From positions 1 through 8,426 of the forward strand of contig JAEWVL010000178.1 of NCBI GenBank assembly GCA_023396665.1: DNA of 8,426 bases, given 5' to 3'. Below, piece by piece: positions 1 to 6,931 of this stretch (the first letter of the stretch is position 1; every line of letters starts with the position of its first letter). The notes below the pieces were generated by a model. That model was not told the DNA's origin, ran no database searches, and saw only the letters and a program-made list of their open reading frames with translations. The stretch is from Spirochaetota bacterium. Its GTDB lineage: Bacteria; Spirochaetota; UBA4802; JAFGJZ01. The translations under genes and the position numbers were made by a program.

Positions 1-405
1 CCCTACGGCTATCTTGTCACAAAGGCGATTCATCACAAGAACACCTACCGCCATTATGTCGGTGTCGACGCCTGCATGGCAAACCTGATGCGCCCGGCCC
101 TCTACGGTGCCTATCACCACATAAGCGTCATGGGCAAAGAGAACGCCGAAGCGACGATGTGCTATGACGTGACCGGATCTCTGTGCGAGAACAACGACAA
201 GTTCGCGATCAACCGAAAACTGCCGCCGATCGAGCGGGGGGATATCCTTGTCATACACGACAGCGGCGCTCACGGTTACGCGATGGGCTTCAACTATAAC
301 GGGAAGCTGCGCTCCGCCGAGCTTTTGCTGCACGAGGACGGTTCGGTCACACAGATTCGCCGCGCCGAAACAATCGACGACTATTTCGCAACGCTCGAGT
401 TCTGA
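1..405 (+). CDS. lysA: Diaminopimelate decarboxylase, C-terminal part (5' end outside window)
   Basis: This is the 3' end of a PLP-dependent decarboxylase that converts meso-diaminopimelate to L-lysine and CO2, the last step of lysine biosynthesis, in the cytoplasm. The reading frame is open from base 1, so the gene starts outside the window; the ATG at 76 is internal. About 134 residues are visible. They carry the substrate-binding segment MRPALYGAYH, the catalytic-cysteine block GSLCENNDKF, and the C-terminal block GAHGYAMGFNYNGKLRSAE that supplies residues to the PLP site. The CENND form of the cysteine block, with GAH rather than GAY, looks like a subfamily variant rather than damage. The PLP lysine and the TIM-barrel are not in view. 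No clear terminator follows the stop. Family assignment is firm; ornithine/arginine decarboxylase relatives are less likely given the CENND and RPALYG motifs. Confidence 0.93.
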   Translation, partial: PYGYLVTKAIHHKNTYRHYVGVDACMANLMRPALYGAYHHISVMGKENAEATMCYDVTGSLCENNDKFAINRKLPPIERGDILVIHDSGAHGYAMGFNYNGKLRSAELLLHEDGSVTQIRRAETIDDYFATLEF

Positions 406-473
406 GGCGGCTTGCGCAATTTCGGTTTTCGATACAACACGTTAGCGTGAATTTCAATCCAAAGGACCGGCAA

Positions 474-652
474 ATGATTCTGACTCTCAAAGACGGGCGT
501 TCACTATCCTGGGTAGAGCGGGGCGATCCGGCTGCGAGGAGCACTTTCTGCCCGAAGCGGGTCATCTGATGCTCGAAGATGAAGCCATCTGTCAGCAGAT
601 ACTGGATCGCATCATCCGGGCTGACAAAAGCGCAAAAAAACAGGCGAAATAG
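474..652 (+). pseudogene. Alpha/beta hydrolase relic with internal deletion and frameshift
   Basis: A good ribosome binding site (AAAGGA, 461-466) sits 7 bases before an ATG at 474. The frame from that ATG starts MILTLKDGRSLSWVERGDP, which resembles the N-terminus of alpha/beta hydrolases (LKDGRxLxWxExGDP), and stops at 567-569 after 31 codons. From about 530 another frame reads GCEEHFLPEAGHLMLEDEA and runs to TAG at 650-652. This resembles the C-terminal end of the same family, including the Gly-His (His codon 563-565) that normally supplies the catalytic histidine. Everything between, with the nucleophile elbow and acid residue, is absent: probably over 200 residues, judged from the usual size of the family. 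The likely junction is near GGCTGC at 530-535. It cannot make a working enzyme. The family call rests on motif memory from two short pieces. Confidence 0.72.
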
Positions 653-708
653 CAAGAAAGGACAGGAAGCTCACCGATTCTCAGGCTATACTGCGACTGA
701 AACCAAAC

Positions 709-713
709 AGGAG
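709..713 (+). promoter_or_regulatory. Ribosome binding site that sets the start of the C45-like hydrolase
   Basis: AGGAG lies 6 bases before the ATG at 720. It favours that start over the in-frame ATG at 579, which lies inside the hydrolase relic and would add 47 residues with no family resemblance. Confidence 0.8.
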
Positions 714-719
714 CAAAGC

Positions 720-1850
720 ATGAATCAAAACTGCAAAGAACAAATGTATTCACACATCGTACTTGAGGGCAGCCACTACGAAATCGGTAAGATTCAGGGT
801 CAGCGCATGAAATCAAAACCGGGTTTCGTTAAGTGGTTCACCGCACAGAATCCTCAGGAAGGCGCTATTGACGACAGAAGCTATGCGGGGATTCGCAGCA
901 TCTTTGAAGAACACTGTCCCGGCATCAACGAAGAAATAGAGGGTATTGCCGACGAACTCGGTGTCTCACCGCAAACCATCCTCTATTACACCTATTCCTG
1001 TACGCCGCAGGGCAGCTGCAGTCAGTTCGCACTTCTGCCGAAGATCACCGAGAACGGCCATTGTCTGGTCGGCCGAAGCTACGAGTGGAACACCGAAGAC
1101 GACTTTACCCTGTGCACTACGCGTGTCAGCGGAAAGGCCGCCCATATCGGTTTCACCCTTCTGAGTCTCGGGCGAATTGACGGCATCAATGAGCATGGTC
1201 TGTGTGTCACTATGAGCGCGGGAGCCCCCATGCGTCCGGTAAGCGAAAGCGGACTCAAGTTCTGGGCGCTCATCCGCACACTTCTTGAAAACTGCCGCAA
1301 TGTCGATGAGGCGCTCGAAAGAATCAAAAACTGCCCCGTCTCTTTCTTTCTCAATCTCATCGTTGCAGACCGCAGCGGATCGGCCGCTCTCGTCGAAATC
1401 GCCGAAAGCAGGCGTGCGGTAAAACGCATAGACGCATCGAGCGACAGTTCTTTTGTCTTTGCGACAAATCAATTCACGCTCGAAGGCATGGTGCATGAGA
1501 CGCCGCGACGAATGTGGCAGTCGCTCGTGCGCTACAAGGCGATAGAACGGCGTATCGGCGCGGCACAGCCGAAAGTCGGCATCGCGCAAATAAAATCACT
1601 GCTCAGCGACAAGATGCCCGACGGCCTCACCTGTCATCACTACTCGGAGACCCTCGGTACGCTATGGTCGATGATATTCGACCTGAACGAAGGCGCCGTC
1701 GATGTGTGTATGGGCTCGCCGCAGTTGAACCCCTGGCGCCGCTTCGATCTTGATCCGGGCATGCCTGCCGCCGAGTACAGCTGCAAACTGCCGGACGAAG
1801 CCGCCGATCCCGCCATTTTCAGGCATCTCGAAGCGGACGAGCAACCCTGA
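720..1850 (+). CDS. C45-like Ntn hydrolase (acyl-CoA:6-APA acyltransferase / linear amide C-N hydrolase family)
   Basis: The predicted 376-residue protein resembles the acyl-coenzyme A:6-aminopenicillanic acid acyltransferase family (peptidase family C45). These are self-cleaving Ntn hydrolases that act on linear amide C-N bonds or transfer acyl groups. The N-terminal part (about 10-90) has the family pattern of a GSHYEIGxxQG segment followed by helices. GSCSQFA at 98-104 places Cys100 as the probable nucleophile exposed by autocleavage, close to Cys103 in the fungal enzyme. It is followed by GRSYEWN (118-124), INEHGLCV (156-163), a central NLIVADRSG segment, and ATNQF (248-252), which fits the conserved Asn region. 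No signal peptide is evident, so it is probably cytoplasmic. The substrate is unknown; candidates include N-acyl amino acids, peptides or beta-lactam-like amides. The AraC-GyrI regulator 86 bases downstream is on the same strand. Family is fairly sure, substrate is not. Confidence 0.85.
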   Translation: MNQNCKEQMYSHIVLEGSHYEIGKIQGQRMKSKPGFVKWFTAQNPQEGAIDDRSYAGIRSIFEEHCPGINEEIEGIADELGVSPQTILYYTYSCTPQGSCSQFALLPKITENGHCLVGRSYEWNTEDDFTLCTTRVSGKAAHIGFTLLSLGRIDGINEHGLCVTMSAGAPMRPVSESGLKFWALIRTLLENCRNVDEALERIKNCPVSFFLNLIVADRSGSAALVEIAESRRAVKRIDASSDSSFVFATNQFTLEGMVHETPRRMWQSLVRYKAIERRIGAAQPKVGIAQIKSLLSDKMPDGLTCHHYSETLGTLWSMIFDLNEGAVDVCMGSPQLNPWRRFDLDPGMPAAEYSCKLPDEAADPAIFRHLEADEQP

Positions 1851-1862
1851 ATAAACAGACAA

Positions 1863-1879
1863 TTCCCGACGGCCGGGAA
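1863..1879 (+). terminator. Weak hairpin between hydrolase and regulator genes
   Basis: TTCCCG (1863-1868) and CGGGAA (1874-1879) form a 6-bp stem with a 5-base loop just after the hydrolase stop. No T-tract follows directly; a T-rich stretch comes about 20 bases later. It may be a weak or factor-assisted terminator, or chance. Confidence 0.3.
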
Positions 1880-1889
1880 ACAAAGTTTC

Positions 1890-1918
1890 TTGACCGTCAG
1901 TTCTTTTTGTTTTAGAAG
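1890..1918 (+). promoter_or_regulatory. Possible sigma70-type promoter for the AraC-family regulator
   Basis: TTGACC (1890-1895) is followed after 17 bases by TAGAAG (1913-1918), giving 5 of 6 and 4 of 6 matches to the -35 and -10 consensus. Transcription would start around 1925, which nearly coincides with the AGGAAAG ribosome binding site for the ATG at 1937. If this promoter is used, the downstream ATG at 2030 becomes a more natural start. Confidence 0.4.
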
Positions 1919-1936
1919 TTATACAGGAAAGCCCGA

Positions 1937-2893
1937 ATGATGGCCACCGGCATGAATGCCAGTTCTTTTTTCATTGAAATTTTTAGATGTTCGGGTTACC
2001 GGTATCAGATAATTGAGATTCCCTATAGTATGAACTATTTCGAAAGAACCTATGGCGCCCTGCAATTTATCGAATCGGCACTGTGTGACGAAATAAGCGG
2101 TGACGAAGTCGCTTTCAACAGCGCCTTCTCCCGCTTCCACTTTCACCGCATCTTTCTGGCGATAACCGGAAAAACAATCAAGGAATACATCATTGCACGG
2201 CGCATGACCGAGGCAGCCCGCGAACTCATTCAAAGCGACAAACCCATCATTGACATCGCCTATGACTATCAGTATCAGACGCAGGAATCATTCACCAAGG
2301 CCTTTCGCAAGTACTTTGACACAAGTCCCGGCCGTTATCGCAGAAACAATATTCATCTCGACGGCCTCTATATGAATCCGCTCGAACTTTACCCCCAGGG
2401 TCCCTGCAGCGACAGCACTTTTTTCTTCGCGGGCTTTGTCGACAAACCGGGCTTTCACGTTGTCGGCTTAACACAGCACTGTACCACCGCAAAACTCAAC
2501 AACGGACTACCCGATTTATGGAAACTCTTCGCGAGCAGGGAAAACGAAGTGCAACATCGTACACACAACTGCCATGGCTACGGCGTGTGTCTCTATAACG
2601 AAGCGAATCCCTCAAGAGAATTCGATTACCTCGCCGGTGTCGATGTCAGTGAACCCGCTCCGCTGCCTGCAGGCATGCATACGTGTTTTATCGACGCCCA
2701 TCGATATGCCGTTTTCACCGCCGTGGGCATTCAAAACATCGTTCCGGCATATCGTTACGCCGTCGGCAGCTGGTTCAAAGAGAACTGCTGCAGCTGGGTT
2801 AGCAGCCCCGACTTTGAATACTATGATGAAAGATTTGACCAGAGCCGCCCCTTTGACAGTGAACTCGACATCTATATTCCGGTGAGCTTCTGA
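1937..2893 (+). CDS. AraC-family transcriptional regulator with GyrI-like effector-binding domain
   Basis: A two-domain regulator of the Rob/SoxS-related type: an AraC DNA-binding domain fused to a GyrI-like (AraC effector-binding) small-molecule domain. From the ATG at 1937 it has 318 residues. The double helix-turn-helix covers about 34-136, with FHFHRIFLAITGKTIKEY in the first half and IIDIAYDYQYQTQESFTKAF followed by FDTSPGRYRR in the second. Residues about 160-318 are the ligand domain, marked by DYLAGVDVSEP, the P-LPAGMHTCFIDAHRYAVF strand-helix region, and an ending of YYDERFD then SELDIYIPV, all typical of GyrI-like folds. AGGAAAG (1925-1931) supports the ATG at 1937, but homology begins at about residue 33, so Met32 at 2030 is a serious alternative start. 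It may respond to a hydrophobic or cationic compound and regulate neighbouring genes; the actual ligand is unknown. Confidence 0.9.
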   Translation: MMATGMNASSFFIEIFRCSGYRYQIIEIPYSMNYFERTYGALQFIESALCDEISGDEVAFNSAFSRFHFHRIFLAITGKTIKEYIIARRMTEAARELIQSDKPIIDIAYDYQYQTQESFTKAFRKYFDTSPGRYRRNNIHLDGLYMNPLELYPQGPCSDSTFFFAGFVDKPGFHVVGLTQHCTTAKLNNGLPDLWKLFASRENEVQHRTHNCHGYGVCLYNEANPSREFDYLAGVDVSEPAPLPAGMHTCFIDAHRYAVFTAVGIQNIVPAYRYAVGSWFKENCCSWVSSPDFEYYDERFDQSRPFDSELDIYIPVSF

Positions 2894-2926
2894 TCTTCAG
2901 CGATACAATTTGCCCTGTCGTATCCC

Positions 2927-2945
2927 CCCGCTGGCATCTTGCGGG
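2927..2945 (+). terminator. GC-rich hairpin after the regulator gene
   Basis: CCCGC (2927-2931) and GCGGG (2941-2945) form a 5-bp stem with a 9-base loop, 33 bases past the regulator stop. No T-tract follows, so its role as a terminator is weakly supported. Confidence 0.28.
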
Positions 2946-2952
2946 AATGATC

Positions 2953-2968
2953 AGAACAAATTAGTTCT
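2953..2968 (+). promoter_or_regulatory. Dyad against the -35 box, possible operator
   Basis: AGAAC (2953-2957) and GTTCT (2964-2968) are perfect inverted repeats around AAATTA. The symmetry extends with a one-base bulge to ATC on the left and GAT on the right. The right arm ends on the first base of the TTGATA -35 box, where a bound repressor or activator would affect the promoter. The regulator encoded just upstream is a natural candidate, though AraC-family sites are usually direct repeats rather than dyads. Confidence 0.35.
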
Positions 2969-2996
2969 TGATAAATTGAAGCCAGGGCCTTGTAAT
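2968..2996 (+). promoter_or_regulatory. Sigma70-type promoter for the small downstream gene
   Basis: TTGATA (2968-2973) and TGTAAT (2991-2996) are separated by exactly 17 bases, with 5 of 6 matches at each box. This is the best promoter match I found in the window. Start of transcription is expected near 3003, giving a leader of about 125 bases before the ATG at 3128. I saw no recognisable riboswitch or leader peptide in that leader. Confidence 0.6.
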
Positions 2997-3127
2997 TGCA
3001 GCATCCTGATTTTGTTTCTTGCGGAATGCATCGAAACGGCAGTGCGGAATACCCATCTGATAATGGCTTCGTATCGGCATATACCGGCACGGCTTTACCA
3101 TCACAACAGCAAAGGGGGCAATACCCG

Positions 3128-3514
3128 ATGACAGAGATGAAGGGTATCAAAGAAATCGAACAGATCATACTGATCGAAACGGCAGAGATGGCGTATCCAG
3201 TCAACAACCTCTACAACGACGTCAAGTCTTTCAACAGCGAAGCCGCACACGAGGATATCTGCCGCTATATGTGCAGCATCATCGGATCGATGCTGACTGA
3301 AGGCAAAATTACACTGAAAAAATCTTTTTATGAACCCGACAAGGATTATCCCGACTCGTTCTCGCTTGTTTCAAGCCGGGATCTCACCGATGCGGAGGCC
3401 GATCTTGTGCTCAAACATCCCGAAAACTGGGATCAGAATGATTTCTTTTCGCAAAATGAAATTGTCGAGCTTGACATCACCAATATCGGCCGTGAAATAC
3501 TCGAAAATTCTTAG
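3128..3514 (+). CDS. Small hypothetical protein, 128 residues
   Basis: I do not recognise a named family. The predicted protein is acidic, cytoplasmic-looking and has no signal peptide or membrane segment. A helical N-terminal half (about 5-58) contains EICR-like polar helices, ending in GSMLTEGKITLKK (53-65). A linker with DKDYPDSFS follows, then SSRDLTDAEADLVLKHPENW (82-101) and a C-terminal strand-like IVELDITNIGREIL (112-125). The order helix, G-K-I turn, DLTDAEA helix, short P-x-N-W turn recalls small winged-helix-like hypothetical proteins in which 'eeGlI-l' is followed by 'eea-iL-dp-nW'; this is only a resemblance. The start at 3128 is chosen because AAGGGGG (3112-3118) lies 9 bases upstream; the open frame extends to an ATG at 2996, but that would overlap the -10 box. 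It converges with the methyltransferase gene, with 14 bases between stops. Confidence 0.72.
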   Translation: MTEMKGIKEIEQIILIETAEMAYPVNNLYNDVKSFNSEAAHEDICRYMCSIIGSMLTEGKITLKKSFYEPDKDYPDSFSLVSSRDLTDAEADLVLKHPENWDQNDFFSQNEIVELDITNIGREILENS

Positions 3515-3528
3515 CGGGTACCTCGCCG

Positions 3529-4353
3529 TCACGCATCGGGGCTGAGGCTTTCGACCACCTTCCACATGAGAATCGAGGCGGCGCAGGCCACGTTCAGGGA
3601 ATTGACCGCACCGCTCATGGGAATTTTCACCATCACATCTACCAAAGCCTTGAGGCGCACGCTCATTCCTTTCGCCTCATTACCGAGCACTAACGTTATC
3701 GGCCGGCAAAGTTTTTTCTCGGCAATTGAAAATTCCGAGGCCGAATCGGTACCGACGACAGTCATTCCGCATTCTCTTTTCCGTTTATTCAGCCACGAAT
3801 CCAGTTCATCAAAAGATTCGAGATGCACGACCGGCGTGTGAAAAACTGCACCGAGACTCGAGCGGATCACCTTGGGATCATGATGATCGACACAATGGCC
3901 GTGCGTAATCACAAGATCAACGCCAAAAGCGTTTGCCGAGCGGATTACTGAGCCCAGGTTTCCCAGATCACTTGGCCGGTCGAAAAGCAGTACAAAAGGA
4001 TTTTCAGCTGCAGTCAGTTTGTCGATATCGATCGGATGAGGGCTGGCAGTAATTATAAGCTCCGAAGGTTCACTTCTGTCGCAAAGCTCCGCATACAGAT
4101 CGCCTTTCATCTCCACGCGCTCTTCAAACAGTTCAGAATCGACAATATTTTTGGCCCAGCCCGAAAGTGCCGAATAATCGGCAAAGACAATCTTTTTCAG
4201 AGAAAGAAACCGTGAACACAGCGCCTGCTTGACCGACTCGATCCCCTCGATGAAAATCTCGTCATACAGGCTTCGCTTTCGCCTGTTCGTCTTGATCGCG
4301 AGCAGCACCTGATAATCGGCGTCACGCGATCGGATTACTGTTCTCTTTTGCAT
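3529..4353 (-). CDS. SpoU/TrmH-family RNA 2'-O-methyltransferase
   Basis: A 274-residue SPOUT-class enzyme that uses S-adenosylmethionine to methylate a ribose 2'-OH in rRNA or tRNA. Residues 1-110 form an N-terminal substrate-binding-type region (NRRKRSLYDEIFIEGIESVKQA, split by its own helix, at about 23-44). The catalytic domain has all three family motifs: motif 1 GNLGSVIRSANAFG (131-144; Asn132 and Arg138), motif 2 LVLGNEAKGMS (221-231), and motif 3 IPMSGAVNSLNVA (244-256) followed by the knot helix. None of the expected key residues is missing. AAGGG lies 7 bases before the ATG (4361-4365), supporting the start. It lies 56 bases downstream of the kinase gene and is probably the last gene of the leftward operon. 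The methylated nucleotide cannot be read from the sequence, so no symbol such as rlmB or trmH is given. Confidence 0.92.
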   Translation of the reverse strand: MQKRTVIRSRDADYQVLLAIKTNRRKRSLYDEIFIEGIESVKQALCSRFLSLKKIVFADYSALSGWAKNIVDSELFEERVEMKGDLYAELCDRSEPSELIITASPHPIDIDKLTAAENPFVLLFDRPSDLGNLGSVIRSANAFGVDLVITHGHCVDHHDPKVIRSSLGAVFHTPVVHLESFDELDSWLNKRKRECGMTVVGTDSASEFSIAEKKLCRPITLVLGNEAKGMSVRLKALVDVMVKIPMSGAVNSLNVACAASILMWKVVESLSPDA

Positions 4354-4409
4354 AATACAACCCTTGTTCAGTCAATAAACCGTTACGACGATATATGCCC
4401 TGCATACGT

Positions 4410-5810
4410 TCACCGTGATGTGTACAGCGGCAGCAGAATGGTGAAGCGGCTGCCTTTGCCCTTCTCACTGCTGACTTCTATAAGCCCTTTGTGTTTCCTG
4501 ATCGTCTCATACACAATCGACAAACCAATACCGACTCCCTTTCCTTCCCTTTTCGTCGTATAGAAAGGCTCAAAAAGACAGCGCACGACCTCATCATCCA
4601 TTCCTGATCCCGTATCGCTGACAGAGATGCTGATATACTCGCCATAAGGCAGGTTTTCTTTCGGTCTATCGGCGCTCACCGCTGTCGTTTCAGTTTCAAA
4701 GCGTATCGTACCGCTGTTCTGTATGGCATCCCTGGCATTATCGGCGATATTGTACAATGCGGTAAAAATATGCAGGCGGTTTCCCGAAACAAGCGCGTTA
4801 TCAGCTTTCAAGTCTGTCTCAATTGCGATTGCGTTGCCTGCAAAATGCGAAAAGGCGGGGATAAGCTCTTCTATAACCGCATGAATGTCAATACACTCGA
4901 AATCCTGTACGCCCACCTTCGAATAATCAAGCAAAGCACTGACCATCTTTGCCGACCTTTTCGCCGCCTTCACTATGTTGTCACGATACTTTTCGTTCGC
5001 ATGGTCATCGGAAGCGAAGGTTAAGAGTTGGGCATTGCCGATGACCGCTGTCAGTTGATTGTTAAACTGATGGGCAATGCCCCCCGCGAGTATACTGATC
5101 GCCTTAAAACGTTCTGAACTTATCAGTTTGTCCTCGTACAGAAGCCTTTCGGTAATATCGATAACGACACAAATATAGCCAAGCCGCTCTCCCTCCGCAC
5201 TTGCATATGGAGATTGCACAAGCAGAACGCTTTTCAAACCCTGAGCGAACTTGTGATCGCGAATTTCGACTACGATGTTGCCCTCTTTACGGAAATCCGC
5301 ATACAATCGATTTACATCGCCTTTTGTTCCTTCACCGACAGGCAGATACGAAGCAATGACATTTCTCGACATATCTGCTTTCCCGTTTCCCACCAGTTGT
5401 TCGAAGGCATTGTTGCAACCGGCAATGACTTCTTCACCCGAAGTATAGACAACGGGAATGGGAATGTCGTTGATCAGTTGCTGAAGAAAAGAAAGATTCT
5501 CCCTGAGCAGATGTTGCGTATGAAGACTCTCTGTCATTGCGAAAGCCAGTTTTTGATTGAGAAGTGAAAAATGACGCAGCACAAGAACCGATGAGACCAC
5601 GGCTACCAGCGAACAGAACACCATTGTCATAAAATGCGATTGCCACAGAGTTATTTCTGGAAAGAAATGCTGTTTGAGCGCCTCATAGAGCGCAGTCAGC
5701 GCGAAAGCGAAGATAAAAACGGCAAACATCGTCAGGAGCCGGTTTCCCTTGCGCATCGGCCCCTTGCCTCCGGGAGGCGATGGTATGTCGATATTATTGC
5801 GCATGATCAT
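4410..5810 (-). CDS. Membrane PAS-domain sensor histidine kinase
   Basis: A predicted inner-membrane kinase of 466 residues from the ATG at 5810 (475 from the overlapping GTG at 5837). In the GTG numbering: two membrane segments at about 34-53 and 70-88, a short coiled linker, a PAS-like domain at about 115-232 ending in the typical ICVVIDITERLLYEDKL, then the H-box with GGIAHQFNNQLTAV (phospho-acceptor His256), and an ATPase domain with N-box NIADNARDAI (363-372), G1 DTGSGM (408-413), F-box FEPFYTTK (422-429) and G2 GVGIGLS (434-440). All catalytic boxes are intact. AAGGGG lies 6 bases before the ATG at 5810, which is why I prefer that start. The loop between the two membrane segments is short, so sensing is probably by the PAS domain or membrane. 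No response regulator is nearby; the partner must be elsewhere. Confidence 0.93.
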   Translation of the reverse strand: MIMRNNIDIPSPPGGKGPMRKGNRLLTMFAVFIFAFALTALYEALKQHFFPEITLWQSHFMTMVFCSLVAVVSSVLVLRHFSLLNQKLAFAMTESLHTQHLLRENLSFLQQLINDIPIPVVYTSGEEVIAGCNNAFEQLVGNGKADMSRNVIASYLPVGEGTKGDVNRLYADFRKEGNIVVEIRDHKFAQGLKSVLLVQSPYASAEGERLGYICVVIDITERLLYEDKLISSERFKAISILAGGIAHQFNNQLTAVIGNAQLLTFASDDHANEKYRDNIVKAAKRSAKMVSALLDYSKVGVQDFECIDIHAVIEELIPAFSHFAGNAIAIETDLKADNALVSGNRLHIFTALYNIADNARDAIQNSGTIRFETETTAVSADRPKENLPYGEYISISVSDTGSGMDDEVVRCLFEPFYTTKREGKGVGIGLSIVYETIRKHKGLIEVSSEKGKGSRFTILLPLYTSR

Positions 5811-5816
5811 CCACTG

Positions 5817-5822
5817 CCCCTT
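5817..5822 (-). promoter_or_regulatory. Ribosome binding site deciding the kinase start
   Basis: On the minus strand AAGGGG is 6 bases before the ATG at 5810-5808. It lies inside the reading frame of the alternative GTG start (5837-5835), which overlaps the upstream stop by 4 bases (GTGA). The site argues for the shorter kinase, with translation coupled to the upstream gene either way. Confidence 0.65.
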
Positions 5823-5833
5823 AGCAGGGCCTT

Positions 5834-6883
5834 TCACATAGTATGGGTTCGCTTATCCGGTCTTTTTTTCGCAAGCATTCCTTGCAGCAAAAAACCAGCT
5901 GTTGCAAGAACAATAGAACAGAAAAAATTTATCAGATGCGAGCCGAAACCGGTTGTAATCGCATCCTGCCTGCCCATGCCCACCATTAAAAAACCACCGG
6001 TCCATCCGGCTTCGAGAGTTCCGAAACTGCCAAAGCTGTTTATCGGCAGTACATTGGTCAGTACCGCACCGGTAGAACCGAGCAGAGCCGAGTGGTAATC
6101 GATGTTGACACCGAAGGCGAGTATGGAAAGATAAAACATAGTGTAAAGAGCAATCCATGTGAGCAGGCTTGTCAGCACCAGAGGTATAATATCCCTCAGC
6201 GCACTGTAAGCGGAGAATTCGCTTAAGGCCTCGTGCAGCTTATCGTGTATTTTTACAAAAAACGGAATTTTGTCAAGACGCAGCAGCGCGCAAAACCAAT
6301 CGTAGAGGCAAACGCACAGCTTTAAAAACGCCGGCATAAAAACAAGCGCCGCAAGCGAAACGGCGGCCAGCACGATAGCGGCGGCGACCATAACTATCGA
6401 CGCGTCTGTTCCGAAGTGAATAAAGAAGGTCACGACAAAAACTCCCGCAACGATCACAAAATCAAGAAAACGTGTGGCAAGCAGCGCATGCAGTCCGTTC
6501 GAAAAAGGAACTTTCGCCAGTTTATTCGCATAATAGATAAAAGTCAGCTCTCCCGTTCTCGCGGGAAAAATCATGTTGAAGAAATTATGATACGAAGACA
6601 CTATCCACTGTTCGCCCAGGGTTATTCCGGTACTTTTCAGAATAAGATTAAAACGAAGCGCTTTAAAAAAGGTGGAAAAGCAGTAGCACAAGAGGCACAG
6701 CGCAACATATTCCATTTTAATACCGGCAAAAGCGCTCAGCAGACGTGTGAGGTCGGTTTCTGAAAGAAGAAAGTATATGCATACAAGTGAGAAAAGCAGA
6801 AAAAGCAGCGATCGCAGACTGAATATTCTGCTCTTTCTTTCCCTGATAATATCCTGACTCTTTTGATAAGATTTATCCGCCAT
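5834..6883 (-). CDS. UPF0104 / LPG-synthase-TM-like integral membrane protein (flippase-family)
   Basis: A 349-residue multi-spanning membrane protein of the lysylphosphatidylglycerol-synthase transmembrane family (Pfam LPG_synthase_TM, formerly UPF0104). Hydrophobic segments lie at about 24-40, 58-77, 135-156, 161-184, 233-257 and 314-337, with less certain ones between 265 and 300. Family marks are the conserved PARTGELTFIYYANK stretch (107-121), which fits the PxRxGE consensus, and INSFGSFGTLEAG (281-293) near the C-terminal third. There is no soluble tRNA-dependent aminoacyl transferase domain, so it is not MprF itself. Members next to family 2 glycosyltransferases are thought to handle polyprenyl-phosphate sugars or glycolipids. 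The glycosyltransferase gene lies 48 bases upstream, and the stop overlaps a possible GTG of the kinase. Transport or flippase activity is inference from family and context. Confidence 0.88.
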   Translation of the reverse strand: MADKSYQKSQDIIRERKSRIFSLRSLLFLLFSLVCIYFLLSETDLTRLLSAFAGIKMEYVALCLLCYCFSTFFKALRFNLILKSTGITLGEQWIVSSYHNFFNMIFPARTGELTFIYYANKLAKVPFSNGLHALLATRFLDFVIVAGVFVVTFFIHFGTDASIVMVAAAIVLAAVSLAALVFMPAFLKLCVCLYDWFCALLRLDKIPFFVKIHDKLHEALSEFSAYSALRDIIPLVLTSLLTWIALYTMFYLSILAFGVNIDYHSALLGSTGAVLTNVLPINSFGSFGTLEAGWTGGFLMVGMGRQDAITTGFGSHLINFFCSIVLATAGFLLQGMLAKKRPDKRTHTM

Positions 6884-6931
6884 AGTCCTCTCTCTTAATT
6901 CGAATAACCAGACTTTGTGAAAAGGGACCGC

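Noticed and set aside
76..405. A stand-alone 109-residue gene starting at 76
   Set aside because: The same frame is open to base 1 and upstream codons continue the LysA homology (GVDACMANLMRP), so this is the end of a longer gene.
579..719. N-terminal extension of the C45-like hydrolase to the ATG at 579
   Set aside because: This stretch overlaps the hydrolase relic in another frame, has no ribosome binding site and no family resemblance; AGGAG before the ATG at 720 fits much better.
966..1589. Long open frame of 207 codons on the minus strand inside the C45-like hydrolase gene
   Set aside because: It lies wholly antisense to a well-supported gene, has a composition of a shadow frame (many Arg, Ala, Cys) and no recognisable motif.
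2996..3127. Upstream extension of the small gene to the ATG at 2996
   Set aside because: The ATG overlaps the -10 box of the promoter, has no ribosome binding site, and the extra 44 residues look non-coding.
3515..3528. Bidirectional terminator between the convergent genes
   Set aside because: The 14-base gap contains a GGTACC palindrome but no stem of useful length and no T-tract on either strand.
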